64,000 bases of DNA from Vibrio hepatarius (GCF_018860525.1 NZ_JAHKPM010000046.1:1-64000); one strand, 5' to 3'; shown: positions 9,127 to 18,432, numbered from the stretch's first letter. Made by a program: numbers and translations. The notes: generated by a model from the letters alone, not told the origin.

Positions 9127-11325
9127 TTGGATAAAGACATGAAGGATCTGGCCCCAAATAATGATCAAATGAGTGCTGATGGATTAATTCGTCGTCATAA
9201 ATACATGCTTTATGGAGTTCTGGTCTTAATACTATTCCTCACATTAGGTAATGCACTCTATTTGAGTAAAGAAGTTCGCATTCAGGAAATCGATAAGTTG
9301 GAACATAAAGCGCTTGAAATTATGGTTGCGCTTAATAAGACGCTTTCGGTTTCTTTTGACCATGTCGATAAAATGCAAAATGGTATTCAAAGTGCATATC
9401 AGTATCCAGCACTTATTCCAAGTCAGTCTGCACTCAGTTTCCTTGAGCAAAGTACTAGAGGGTCAGTAAAAAATGCTCCTTGGGAAAACCTGCCTTTAAA
9501 AATGAGAAAAGAACTTGGCCAACTGTACGTTCGAACCAATATTCGTGACTATTCTTTTGATTTACGTGCACTTTTAATGATTGTTCCTGAAATCGTTTCG
9601 ACACACTCTCAACATAAAGATTTTCAGTGGAGCTATTATTATGATGGTGAACAAGCTCTTACTTACCTATACCCTTGGTTGAGTTATAGAGATCTTATCG
9701 CAGCCACTGAAACTGAAAATATGGACCAGGCGATAGATGTTATCTACCAAGCAGGTGGAACGTTCCCGCTCGATCTGGTTCATCCGGACGAAAACCCAGA
9801 GAGAGCGAATGTATGGACGACGCCCTATATGGATGCTGGTGGCAAGGGAATGATGGTGTCATTATTAGCGCCAGTATACGTTCAAGAACGATTTATTGGA
9901 GCGGTCGGTACAGACATCACTCTTAAATTATTAGATACCATCTTGACTAAGCAGCCGATTAGTATTGCTCGTTTGGTGGTTATAGATGAACAAGGGTTGG
10001 TCATTGCTGATAGTGGCGGTTCATTACTTAGTTCGACGGAAGTAGTGACGCAAGAGGGAGTCTTGAAATTAGTGTCTGAAGGTGAGGCGCATCAAGTGAG
10101 GCATGGTTACCTCCACAATAGAGACAAAGGGTATTGGAGCTCTTACCTCTTGCCTAATACACCGTGGAGACTGGTGCTTGAAATCAGTGAGGATGAATTG
10201 AGTGGTCATATCTTTGAGGTTGTCAGTCCTCATTTGATTATGGCTACCATCTTTACGGCGCTATTGCTATTTGTGGTTTTGTATCAACATTGGCATTTTA
10301 GCCAGCCAGCAATGCGTTTAGCACAGTTTGTAGAAGGTTTACCTGATAACCATAATTTATCCATACCTAGGATTCCGGAGCGTTGGCATTACTGGTTTGA
10401 ACGTGCAGCGACTACGGAGAATGATCGTCGTGAATATTTGCAAAAGACTAAGCAGCAAACCATTGAGCTTGAACATAGAGTTGATGAGCGTACCGAAGAA
10501 CTCCAGAAAGCCCTTGAAGTTTTGAAAGCGACTCAAGAGGAGTTGGTAAGGTCAGAAAAACTCTCTGGTCTTGGATCCTTGGTGGCTGGTATTGCTCACG
10601 AACTTAATACACCTATTGGTAATGCTATTGTGGTGGCCAGTAGCTTAAAAGAGTTCAATCATATATTTATCCAATCAACCAAGGAGGGAATTAGGCGTTC
10701 GGCTCTTGACACCTATATTGAACAAAGCGGCCAATCAGCAGACAGCATCGAACGCAACTTGAAACGTGCTGCCGAGCTTATTTCAAGCTTTAAGCAAGTG
10801 GCCGTCGATCAATCCAGTTACCAACGTCGCAGATTTGAATTAGACGAAGTCCTTCATGAATTAAGAATTACCATGTCTCCAAGTTTATCTCGAAGCCAAA
10901 TTATATTAAGTGAAGAATGCCCTCAAGAGATTAATATGGATAGCTATCCTGGGCCGCTTACACAAATCTTGATGAACCTATTGTCAAACGCTTTGGTTCA
11001 TGCATTTACAGACCATGATCATCGAATAATTGAAATTAAAGGTCAGAAAATTGAAGAAAATGCGGTTATTACTGTGACGGACAATGGCCAAGGTATTGCA
11101 CCTGAGCATATTGGCAAAGTCTTCGATCCATTTTTCACTACACGGTTAGGGCAAGGTGGCTCAGGGCTGGGCTTGAATATTGTTTACAACTTGGTGACTG
11201 ACTTGTTGGGCGGAGATATCAAGGTCACTAGTGAGTTGGGGCAAGGGTGCTGCTTTATCTTGACTTTACCGCTGGCGGCACCAGAAAAGCATGACCCTGA
11301 GGTGACGAATGAGAATTTGGTTTAG
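9127..11325 (+). CDS. Membrane sensor histidine kinase, periplasmic Cache-type sensor
   Basis: A 732-residue kinase: N-terminal membrane segment (about residues 28-48), a long periplasmic region of about 320 residues that resembles a double Cache (PDC) fold, ending in the typical ARLVVIDEQGLVIADSGG, a second membrane segment (about 370-390), a coiled coil, a HisKA-like dimerisation domain with H491 in GIAHELNTPIGNA, and an HATPase domain with N box NLLSNALVHA and G box GSGLGLNIV. It has no receiver domain and so depends on an external regulator, almost certainly the EAL protein encoded just upstream. The reading frame opens with TTG at 9127; the ATG at 9139 (Met5) is an equally reasonable start. 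Cache domains usually bind small organic molecules directly; the ligand is not predictable here. Confidence 0.88.
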   Translation: MDKDMKDLAPNNDQMSADGLIRRHKYMLYGVLVLILFLTLGNALYLSKEVRIQEIDKLEHKALEIMVALNKTLSVSFDHVDKMQNGIQSAYQYPALIPSQSALSFLEQSTRGSVKNAPWENLPLKMRKELGQLYVRTNIRDYSFDLRALLMIVPEIVSTHSQHKDFQWSYYYDGEQALTYLYPWLSYRDLIAATETENMDQAIDVIYQAGGTFPLDLVHPDENPERANVWTTPYMDAGGKGMMVSLLAPVYVQERFIGAVGTDITLKLLDTILTKQPISIARLVVIDEQGLVIADSGGSLLSSTEVVTQEGVLKLVSEGEAHQVRHGYLHNRDKGYWSSYLLPNTPWRLVLEISEDELSGHIFEVVSPHLIMATIFTALLLFVVLYQHWHFSQPAMRLAQFVEGLPDNHNLSIPRIPERWHYWFERAATTENDRREYLQKTKQQTIELEHRVDERTEELQKALEVLKATQEELVRSEKLSGLGSLVAGIAHELNTPIGNAIVVASSLKEFNHIFIQSTKEGIRRSALDTYIEQSGQSADSIERNLKRAAELISSFKQVAVDQSSYQRRRFELDEVLHELRITMSPSLSRSQIILSEECPQEINMDSYPGPLTQILMNLLSNALVHAFTDHDHRIIEIKGQKIEENAVITVTDNGQGIAPEHIGKVFDPFFTTRLGQGGSGLGLNIVYNLVTDLLGGDIKVTSELGQGCCFILTLPLAAPEKHDPEVTNENLV

Positions 11326-11360
11326 ATGGAGTAGGTTTACTTCTTCTGATATGAAAGAGA

Positions 11361-11385
11361 AAGGCCTATTGTTCAAATAGGCCTT
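11361..11385. terminator. Hairpin between convergent kinase and symporter genes
   Basis: A perfect 10-base stem (aaggcctatt / aataggcctt) with a 5-base loop lies between the two convergent genes. The T-tracts are poor on both sides, so it is probably a moderate bidirectional terminator. Confidence 0.6.
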
Positions 11386-11392
11386 AGCTTGT

Positions 11393-13033
11393 TTAAGTTT
11401 GTTCGGATCGATACTGCGAACGACTGGTCAGGCGAATCCATAGTCTTTTGTAGGTTGGATAAGTTCCGAGGTTCTCGTTTAGATGTCGGTAGTTGACAAT
11501 CTCACCGAGTTTAATTCGGTTTAGGTAATCTTCTACTTCACGCTTGACTAATGGTGCGAACAAATACAGGCCAAGTACGTTTGGTACAGCAATTAAGAAT
11601 ACCAATGCATCAGAGAACTGAAGTACAGCATCAAGATGGATCATACTTCCAAGAGCGACAAAGCTACAAAACATTAGCTTAAATAAAAGCTTCGTAGACG
11701 TTTTTTCACCAAATAGATAGGTCCAACCTTTTAGTCCATAGTAAGACCAAGCAATAGTGGTTGAAAAAGCGAACAACAAGGCAGCAATGGCAAGTGGGTA
11801 GGGAGCCCAGTGAATATGATGAGCAAATACGGCTGAGGTAAGCTCAATACCTACAAGATCGCCGTGGATTAACCCTGTTGGATAAGCTGTTGAGATGACA
11901 ACCAGTGCACTCAAAGTACAGATAAAAACAGTATCAATTAACGGTTCAAATAATGAGACTAACCCTTCTGAAGCTGGCTCATCAGTTTGTACTGCTGAAT
12001 GGGCAATAGACGATGAACCTATACCAGCTTCATTGGAGAATACTGCTCTTTGGAAACCGACAATGAGTGCTCCAACCGCACCGCCTGTGGCACTTTCCAA
12101 GGAAAAAGCGCTGGAGAATATGAGAGCAATAGCGTCAGGTAAGTGCTCCACACTCATGGTGAGAATAACACAAGCTGAAACCACATATAGGATTGCCATA
12201 ATCGGGACAAGCTTAGCGGTTACTTTCGCAATTGAGCTGATACCTCCAAGGATAACCAAAGCCACTAAAACAGCCATGATAACTCCAAATAGCCACCCTT
12301 TGTCGGCAAAGAAACTTTGGCTTTCGCCAGTGACAACCAGCAATTGCGCATAAGCTTGATTTGATTGGAACATGTTACCAATTCCCAAACATCCTATTAC
12401 CAATGCAAGAGCATAAAATCCACCTAAACATTTACCCAAGGTCGGATAATTTCGGCTTTTTAAGTAATGCTCAAGGTAATACATTGGGCCACCTGAAATA
12501 CTTCCATCAGGATTTACTTTACGATATTTGACCCCTAGGGTGCATTCGACGAGCTTGGTAGACATACTTAGAAAACCAGCCAAAATGAGCCAAAATGTTG
12601 CGCCTGGTCCGCCGATAGTAATCGCAACGGCGACGCCACCAATATTACCTATCCCCACAGTACCAGAAATAGCCGTTGCTACAGCTTGAAAGTGGGAAAT
12701 TTCACCTTCTGCTTTTGGGTTAGTATAGTCTCCACGTATTAACCGAAATGCAGTCCCTAGACCTCTTAAATTGACAAAATTTAGATAGAAGGTAAAAAAG
12801 ACAGCGGCCAAACTTAGCCAGAGAACAATGATGGGTACGGAATAGCTAAATATGCTGATTTTGTAAAAAACAATCGAAGAAAGTTGTTCAGCAATAGGGG
12901 AAATAAAGGAATTAACGTGCTGGTCGAAATTAGGAGTCTGCTCGGAATTAGTTGCAAAAGATGGAAAAGAAAAGAGAGACAATATTATCCAGAATAGTGC
13001 CCGAAGGCCGTGATTGGGTGGATGTACGTGCAT
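11393..13033 (-). CDS. Alanine or glycine:cation symporter (AGCS family)
   Basis: A 546-residue, strongly hydrophobic inner-membrane protein with about ten or more membrane segments. It matches the AGCS (sodium:alanine/glycine symporter) family by its N-terminal YLNFVNLRGLGTAFRLIRG, GTVGIGNIGGVAVAITIGGPGA, the GGPMYYLE motif and QRAVFSNEAGIGSSSIAHSA, all hallmarks of that family. It imports small neutral amino acids with Na+ or H+. The first 28 residues look like a cleavable signal sequence (ILSLFSFPSFATNS), as in many Vibrio members. Placement beside the taurine cluster, upstream of the divergent regulator, may be incidental, though transamination of taurine with pyruvate produces alanine. 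Confidence 0.9.
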   Translation of the reverse strand: MHVHPPNHGLRALFWIILSLFSFPSFATNSEQTPNFDQHVNSFISPIAEQLSSIVFYKISIFSYSVPIIVLWLSLAAVFFTFYLNFVNLRGLGTAFRLIRGDYTNPKAEGEISHFQAVATAISGTVGIGNIGGVAVAITIGGPGATFWLILAGFLSMSTKLVECTLGVKYRKVNPDGSISGGPMYYLEHYLKSRNYPTLGKCLGGFYALALVIGCLGIGNMFQSNQAYAQLLVVTGESQSFFADKGWLFGVIMAVLVALVILGGISSIAKVTAKLVPIMAILYVVSACVILTMSVEHLPDAIALIFSSAFSLESATGGAVGALIVGFQRAVFSNEAGIGSSSIAHSAVQTDEPASEGLVSLFEPLIDTVFICTLSALVVISTAYPTGLIHGDLVGIELTSAVFAHHIHWAPYPLAIAALLFAFSTTIAWSYYGLKGWTYLFGEKTSTKLLFKLMFCSFVALGSMIHLDAVLQFSDALVFLIAVPNVLGLYLFAPLVKREVEDYLNRIKLGEIVNYRHLNENLGTYPTYKRLWIRLTSRSQYRSEQT

Positions 13034-13163
13034 AGCTTAAAATCCTAGCGTTACTGAACGGCATAAGAATACATCATAGATAAAAGGTCGGATTACTATT
13101 AGAGCCAGAAGTATGTTAAAAATGGTGCCAATAAATTAACAAGTTGTTGATAATTATAACAAA

Positions 13164-14657
13164 ATGAAGCATCTATTTTACATTAAGTTTGGCAAGGGTT
13201 CCAGTCTACAAACCCAGATTAAAAATATGATAACTACCAGTATTCTCGATGGTCATATTACGTCTGGTGAAGCTTTGCCTTCGTGCCGAGAGTTGGCGAA
13301 AGCCCTTGCAGTTTCACGAAATACCGTTGTTCTTGCTTATGAAAAATTAATTGAGGAAGGTTACGTAATTGCGATAGAGAGAAGGGGTTTTTTTGTTCAC
13401 CATACCTATGGTGAAAATTCAGTAGCAACACACTCTGCTTTACCATCAAATGCGAATGATGTTGATTGGTCGAGTAAATTTCGTTTAGTGCCTTCTGCGC
13501 AGGGACTTATGCATAAACCTGATATCTGGAGGCAATGCGAATATCCATTTATCTATGGGCAACCCGATCCGCAGTTTTTTCCTGTAAGAGAGTGGCGAGA
13601 ATGTACTCAGCGAGCGACACAAAGTTTGCAAGCTAAAGAGTGGTTGCAAGACCGCGTGGATGAGGACGATCCTTTGCTCATCGATCAACTAAGGACCCGA
13701 ATTCTTGCTCGTCGTGGGGTGCGCTGTAATAAGAATGAGATTTTACTGACAGTAGGAACGCAACATTCCCTTTATTTATTGAGCCAACTTCTCGGCGGGC
13801 AGGGGGTTCGTCTAGGCATAGAAAATCCAGGATACCCTGATGTTCGCCATATATTTGAGCTTAACCAAACGGAACTTCAAGAATTGGATATAGATAAAGA
13901 AGGTTTGGTTATAGATAAGGCAATTGATAGCTGTGATTATATCTTTGTCACGCCCAGCCATCAGTCACCATCAACGGTGACATTACCATTGGAACGGCGA
14001 CTTAGTTTATTACAAAAAGCAGCGGATAATGATCTGGTGCTGATTGAAGATGACTATGAATGCGAGCTTAATTTTTATTCTACCCCTACCCCTGCTTTGA
14101 AAAGCCTAGATAATGATGGTAGGGTAATTTATGTAGGCAGTTTGTCAAAAACACTAGCCCCTGGATTAAGAGTTGGCTATTTAGTTGGTTCAGAGTCACT
14201 TATTCGGGAAGCTCGTGCGCTTAGGCGTTTAATGATGCGTCATACCCCAGCTAACAACCAGAGGACTTTGGCGCTTTTCCTTGCTGGTGGATACCACGAT
14301 ACATTGGTCCACAGGCTGAGGGTACGATATTCTGAGCGTTATGAAGTGCTAAAAAGCGCTTTACAGGAATTTTTGCCTCAGGTTTCTATTGCTCCTTCAG
14401 TTGGAGGAAGTGCTATGTGGCTCAAAGGACCAAAAGGATTAGACTGTGTTTACTTGCAACAAGAAGCGATTAAACTAGGTGTTTATATTGAGACAGGAAC
14501 ACAGCATTTCCATAATCTTTCCCACAGAGACTACGAATCAAATCGTTTTTTTCGTTTAGGTTTTTCATTGATAAAGACGGACCGCATACGCGATGGGGTC
14601 CGTCTTTTAGCTCAAGCGGTGGAGAGGGCGTTAATTATGACGACAACGCTGGCATAA
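13164..14657 (+). CDS. tauR: MocR/TauR-type transcriptional regulator
   Basis: A 497-residue MocR-family regulator: an N-terminal GntR-type winged helix-turn-helix (residues about 12-80, with SGEALPSCRELAKALAVSRN) fused to a fold-type I aminotransferase-like domain that keeps the PLP lysine (K329 in VGSLSKTLAPGLRVGYLVG). Members of this family bind PLP and regulate neighbouring aminotransferase genes. Its 3' end overlaps by 23 bases the 3' end of the convergent aminotransferase gene, and an exporter and an aldehyde dehydrogenase follow, the set expected for a taurine regulator (TauR). The symbol rests on context rather than on an exact match; a regulator of hypotaurine or another omega-amino acid is possible. 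The ATG at 13164 lacks a strong ribosome binding site. Confidence 0.75.
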   Translation: MKHLFYIKFGKGSSLQTQIKNMITTSILDGHITSGEALPSCRELAKALAVSRNTVVLAYEKLIEEGYVIAIERRGFFVHHTYGENSVATHSALPSNANDVDWSSKFRLVPSAQGLMHKPDIWRQCEYPFIYGQPDPQFFPVREWRECTQRATQSLQAKEWLQDRVDEDDPLLIDQLRTRILARRGVRCNKNEILLTVGTQHSLYLLSQLLGGQGVRLGIENPGYPDVRHIFELNQTELQELDIDKEGLVIDKAIDSCDYIFVTPSHQSPSTVTLPLERRLSLLQKAADNDLVLIEDDYECELNFYSTPTPALKSLDNDGRVIYVGSLSKTLAPGLRVGYLVGSESLIREARALRRLMMRHTPANNQRTLALFLAGGYHDTLVHRLRVRYSERYEVLKSALQEFLPQVSIAPSVGGSAMWLKGPKGLDCVYLQQEAIKLGVYIETGTQHFHNLSHRDYESNRFFRLGFSLIKTDRIRDGVRLLAQAVERALIMTTTLA

Positions 14658-16026
14658 AGAGGCTCTCTTCGACCTCAGTTAGCGCTTTATCAATGCTTTG
14701 TGCGATGAGGTCGATTTCGTATTGTTGAGTGACTAAAGCAGGGCTTAAACACAGTGTATTATTGAGTGTTTGGAACGAACGATTTGTTCTACCAATAATC
14801 ACCCCCTGTTTTAGGCAACTTACCGCTACAGCGGTACTGATGCTTTCATCGACGGGCTGTTTTGTGTCTCTATCTTGGACCAGCTCTATACCAACAAATA
14901 GGCCTTTACCACGTACGTCGCCAATAATTTGATGTTTTTTCTTCAACTCCAGCATTTTTTCTTTTAAGTATTCACCTTGAATATACGCGTTGTCGATTAA
15001 GTTTTCTTTCTCAATTATTTCTAGGTTAGCAAGGGCAGCAACAGGGCCTGCTGTACATCCACCGAAGGTAGAAATATCGCGGAAATAATCCATGCGGTTA
15101 GTGGTATCTTCATCATGGATCATTTGGTAGACCTGTTCAGTGGTTACTGTACATGAGATAGCCGCGTAACCTGACGCCACACCCTTAGCCATAGTTACGA
15201 TATCAGGTTGAATATCATAGTGTTGATAGCCAAACCATTTACCAGTACGCCCTAAACCACATACGACTTCATCGATATGAAGTAGGACGTTGTACTTACG
15301 ACATATTTCTTGGACTCGTTGCCAGTATCCTGCTGGTGGCTCAATAACGCCCCCTCCAGCGGTAATAGGTTCGAGACAAATAGCACCAATAGTCTCTGGC
15401 CCTTCACGAAGTATTACTTGCTCGATCTCATTAGCTGCTTTGAGACCATAATCTTCAACATCTCCCCATTGTGAGCGATATTCACAGCAGTGAGGTACGC
15501 TGACGAACCCAGGTACAAACGGGCCATATTGATCGCGCCTCTCTTCTTGCCCTGTTGCGCTCAGGCAAGCGATAGTTGTACCATGGTAATCGCGCTCTCG
15601 GTAAAGTATTTTATGTTTTTTACCACCGTATTTTTTAGCGGCGATTTGTCTTACCAACTTAAACGCTTTTTCGTTAGCTTCAGAGCCTGAATTAGAATAG
15701 TAAACACGGCTGAGTCCCGGCATTTTCTCAAGGAGTTTTTCAGCAAATAACGTAGCGGGAATATTACCTGCGGTTTGTGCAAAGTAATTCATTTTGACCA
15801 ATTGATCGCGCACCGCATTGGCGATCTCTTCACGACCGTAGCCAACGTTAACAGACCAAACGCCACCCGAAACTGCATCTAGATACTGTTTGCCATGAAT
15901 ATCCCAGACATACATACCTTGACCTTTTTCGATCATCATAGGCGTTGCTTGGTGAGGTTTCATGTGGTGCCAGACGTGTTCAGTATTACTGTTAATCAGT
16001 GATTGGATATCTATGTCTTTCATCAT
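14635..16026 (-). CDS. tpa: Class III aminotransferase, probably taurine (or hypotaurine):pyruvate
   Basis: A 463-residue PLP enzyme of the class III (omega) aminotransferase family. Seen: YYSNSGSEANEKAFKLVRQ (cofactor phosphate region), RDYHGTT, LHIDEVVCGLGRTG (cofactor aspartate) and the PLP lysine K281 in TMAKGVASGY. Whole-length similarity is to taurine-pyruvate and hypotaurine-pyruvate aminotransferases, which move the amino group to pyruvate giving alanine and sulfoacetaldehyde (or sulfinoacetaldehyde). Context supports this: a TauR-like regulator, a TauE/SafE exporter and a SafD-like dehydrogenase are all adjacent. Substrate could still be another omega-amino acid such as beta-alanine or GABA. 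Two ATGs in tandem open the frame, preceded by aagaggctg. It is transcribed divergently from the exporter gene. Confidence 0.8.
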   Translation of the reverse strand: MMKDIDIQSLINSNTEHVWHHMKPHQATPMMIEKGQGMYVWDIHGKQYLDAVSGGVWSVNVGYGREEIANAVRDQLVKMNYFAQTAGNIPATLFAEKLLEKMPGLSRVYYSNSGSEANEKAFKLVRQIAAKKYGGKKHKILYRERDYHGTTIACLSATGQEERRDQYGPFVPGFVSVPHCCEYRSQWGDVEDYGLKAANEIEQVILREGPETIGAICLEPITAGGGVIEPPAGYWQRVQEICRKYNVLLHIDEVVCGLGRTGKWFGYQHYDIQPDIVTMAKGVASGYAAISCTVTTEQVYQMIHDEDTTNRMDYFRDISTFGGCTAGPVAALANLEIIEKENLIDNAYIQGEYLKEKMLELKKKHQIIGDVRGKGLFVGIELVQDRDTKQPVDESISTAVAVSCLKQGVIIGRTNRSFQTLNNTLCLSPALVTQQYEIDLIAQSIDKALTEVEESLFMPALSS

Positions 16027-16095
16027 CAGCCTCTTAAGGTTATCACTTTCGTTATTGCTAAACTTTGGTGGTTGATAAAATTATTATTCATGTTT

Positions 16096-16227
16096 ATTCA
16101 TCACACCGCAGCGAAAGTTGTATATTGTGGTCAAGTTTACTGACCGATAGTGTGTGATGAATAGAGCCAGATATAGGCATATTTTAAGTCCAGCCCTGGT
16201 ACCAAAAAAAACATCTACTGGCTCTAC
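16096..16227. promoter_or_regulatory. Putative TauR operator region: two nested inverted repeats and a TauR-box-like sequence
   Basis: Between the divergent aminotransferase and exporter genes there is an 11-base perfect inverted repeat (attcatcacac at 16096-16106, gtgtgatgaat at 16152-16162) and a 9-base one (tagagccag 16162-16170, ctggctcta 16218-16226). In between, 16184-16193 read on the minus strand is CTGGACTTAA, which fits the CTGGACYTAA repeat that I recall for TauR of Rhodobacter capsulatus. CTGGCTCTAT on the same strand at 16161-16170 begins 23 bases away, about two helical turns, so the pair could be a direct repeat for a MocR dimer. The wider gap 16027-16289 holds no gene. Confidence 0.55.
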
Positions 16228-16289
16228 GTTCGTTCTCTTATGTCACATAGAGTTACCTTTCTGTTAATGGCTAGGCAGCTAAAGAAGTT

Positions 16290-17045
16290 ATGGACATTAT
16301 TTCTTTATCAACCACAACGCTAATTCTTGCTACCTTAGTGGTAGTGATTGCTTCGGTGTTATCCAGTTTGACTGGCAGTGCTGGTGGGATCTTGATGTTC
16401 TCAGGTATGAGCGTATTCATCCCAGTTAGGCCTTTGATTGCTATTCATGCTTCAATTCAAATTGTCGGTAATGGGATTAGAGCTTGGCTACTTCGGGGTG
16501 AAATCTCAGCCAAAATGTGTGTGCCGTTTTGTGCTGGGGCTTTGTTTGGAGCAGCACTCACTACGCGACTTCTTGTCGAATTAGTGAGTGATTTATTTGC
16601 TCTATATCTTTTGTTAGCACTGATTGCATACACTTTATTCAAACCTCAAAAATTGCCAATGTTAAAAATTAAGGACAAGCATTTTTTTTGGGTTGGCTTA
16701 GCTGCTGGTAGTTTAGGAATTATAGCGGGTGCGGTTGATCCTTTACTCACGGCATTTTTTATGCGTGATGATTTGTCCAAAGAGAGTATTGTTGCCAACA
16801 AATCTGTGATGCAACTATTTGTACATTTGACAAAAATCCCCGCATTTCTTTACCTAGGATTTTCATTTTTTGATAATGCGGGACTTATTGTAATTTTTGC
16901 TTTGGCTGCCTTTTTGGCGACAAAGCTGGGAGTGTATCTACTAAAGAAAGTAAATACCGCCTTATTTTTGAGATTGATGTGGTGGGCGCTTTTTGTGTCT
17001 GGTGGACAGCTCACTTACCAAATTATCTCCATACACCTTAACTAG
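16290..17045 (+). CDS. safE: TauE/SafE family (TSUP) anion exporter
   Basis: A 251-residue inner-membrane protein with about eight hydrophobic segments and the two-repeat layout of the TauE/SafE (TSUP, COG0730) family, including SSLTGSAGGILMFSGM in the first repeat and GLAAGSLGIIAGAVDPLLTAFF in the second. Family members export sulfite, sulfoacetate or related organosulfonates. It lies 16 bases before the aldehyde dehydrogenase gene and is surely co-transcribed with it. If the pathway is taurine nitrogen assimilation as described for Neptuniibacter (aminotransferase, SafD, SafE), this would export sulfoacetate; if hypotaurine is used, it would export sulfite. The symbol is assigned from this context. 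Confidence 0.72.
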   Translation: MDIISLSTTTLILATLVVVIASVLSSLTGSAGGILMFSGMSVFIPVRPLIAIHASIQIVGNGIRAWLLRGEISAKMCVPFCAGALFGAALTTRLLVELVSDLFALYLLLALIAYTLFKPQKLPMLKIKDKHFFWVGLAAGSLGIIAGAVDPLLTAFFMRDDLSKESIVANKSVMQLFVHLTKIPAFLYLGFSFFDNAGLIVIFALAAFLATKLGVYLLKKVNTALFLRLMWWALFVSGGQLTYQIISIHLN

Positions 17046-17061
17046 AACATAGGAAAGACTT

Positions 17062-18432
17062 ATGACATTGGCTTATCAGGTAAAAAACCCCTACACCCAA
17101 GAAAGCATTGGTCAATTTCACTTTAGTACAAAAGATGATATTGAAAACTGTCTGACCATCCTTCGTAAAGGACGTAAAACGCAGTCAAATCTAAGAGCTT
17201 TTCAACGTTCGGACATACTGCGTAAACTTGCTGGATTATTAGAGAGTAATGCTGAATCTTTAGCAAAAATAATCACGCAAGAAACGGGGAAAACTATTGC
17301 AGATAGTCGAGTAGAGCTGACACGCGCTATTAATACCGCTATAGCCTGTAGTGAAGAAGCAAGGCAAATTCAAGGTGAAGTGTTAGATTCTGACGCGTAT
17401 GCGCCTGCTAGAGGTAGAACAGGTGTTGTTCGTTATACTCCAATTGGAACGGTACTGTGTATCACACCTTTTAATTTCCCTATTAACATAGCCATGCACA
17501 AAATTGGTCCTGCTTTTGCTGCCGGTAATCGCATTATTTTAAAGCCAGCCCCAATTAACCAAGGTTCGGCAGCTAAGCTGGTGGAACTATGTTATGAAGC
17601 AGGTATTCCGAAAGAGGTGTTGCAGCTTGTGGTGCCGGATATTGATGAAATGGCTGGGCTAGTTAGTCACCCAGAGATCAATGCAATTAACTTTACTGGA
17701 GGTCACCCTGCAGCTGAAGCTATTGCCGCTCACGCGGGCTATAAGAAGATGTTGTTTGAATTAGGAGGCAGTGATCCTTTAATCGTTATGCCAGATGCTG
17801 ATCTTGCTGCTGCGGTGAATGCTGCCATTCAACAGCGCTTCGCTACGGCAGGGCAACGCTGTACTGCGGCTAAACGTTTGTTTGTTCATAAAGATGTTTA
17901 CGGTGAGTTTCGCGATTTGCTTGTCAAAGCCAGTAGTGAACTTGTCGTAGGAGATCCTAGCAAAGAAGAGACGTTTGTTGGCCCATTGGTTAATGAACAG
18001 TCTGCTATCCAAATTCAGGCAGTAATCGATCAGAGTATAGAAATGGGAGCAAAAGTGCTTCTTGGTGGTCATAGAGAAGGTAATGTTGTTTATCCAACTA
18101 TATTAGAAACTGTGCCTGATGATAGCCCTGTAATGAGTGAAGAAGTTTTTGGCCCTGTTATTCCATTACGATCGTTCGATGGCATAGATGAAATTATTCC
18201 AGTGATAAATAGTAGTGATTATGGACTTCAGGCTGGAGTTTTTACTCACGATATGAGAACAATAGATAGGCTATTCGATGAACTGGATGTTGGAACACTA
18301 GCGACTAATGATGGACCAGGATTTAGAGCAGAACATTTTCCATTTGGAGGTGTGAAGCATAGTGGAATCGGACGAGAAGGTATTAAATACGCAATAAGAG
18401 AAATGTCCGTTACCAAAACCTTAGTTCTTTAA
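17062..18432 (+). CDS. safD: NAD(P)-dependent aldehyde dehydrogenase, probably sulfoacetaldehyde dehydrogenase
   Basis: A 456-residue aldehyde dehydrogenase with the family residues in place: N137 in TPFNFP, E233 in FELGGSDP and the catalytic C267 in GQRCTAAKR, plus the C-terminal FPFGGVKHSGIGREG. In the taurine nitrogen-assimilation pathway SafD oxidises sulfoacetaldehyde to sulfoacetate; in a hypotaurine pathway the equivalent enzyme oxidises acetaldehyde released by spontaneous desulfination. No sulfoacetaldehyde acetyltransferase (Xsc) gene is in the cluster, which argues against using the taurine carbon. It is preceded by a good ribosome binding site (aggaaag), follows the exporter gene by 16 bases, and ends before a strong terminator. 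Substrate specificity within the superfamily is inferred from neighbours. Confidence 0.75.
   Translation: MTLAYQVKNPYTQESIGQFHFSTKDDIENCLTILRKGRKTQSNLRAFQRSDILRKLAGLLESNAESLAKIITQETGKTIADSRVELTRAINTAIACSEEARQIQGEVLDSDAYAPARGRTGVVRYTPIGTVLCITPFNFPINIAMHKIGPAFAAGNRIILKPAPINQGSAAKLVELCYEAGIPKEVLQLVVPDIDEMAGLVSHPEINAINFTGGHPAAEAIAAHAGYKKMLFELGGSDPLIVMPDADLAAAVNAAIQQRFATAGQRCTAAKRLFVHKDVYGEFRDLLVKASSELVVGDPSKEETFVGPLVNEQSAIQIQAVIDQSIEMGAKVLLGGHREGNVVYPTILETVPDDSPVMSEEVFGPVIPLRSFDGIDEIIPVINSSDYGLQAGVFTHDMRTIDRLFDELDVGTLATNDGPGFRAEHFPFGGVKHSGIGREGIKYAIREMSVTKTLVL

Noticed and set aside
11895..12353. 152-residue reading frame antisense to the AGCS symporter gene
   Set aside because: It lies wholly inside the symporter gene on the opposite strand, has no ribosome binding site, and reads as low-complexity Thr/Ala/Ile sequence typical of a shadow frame.
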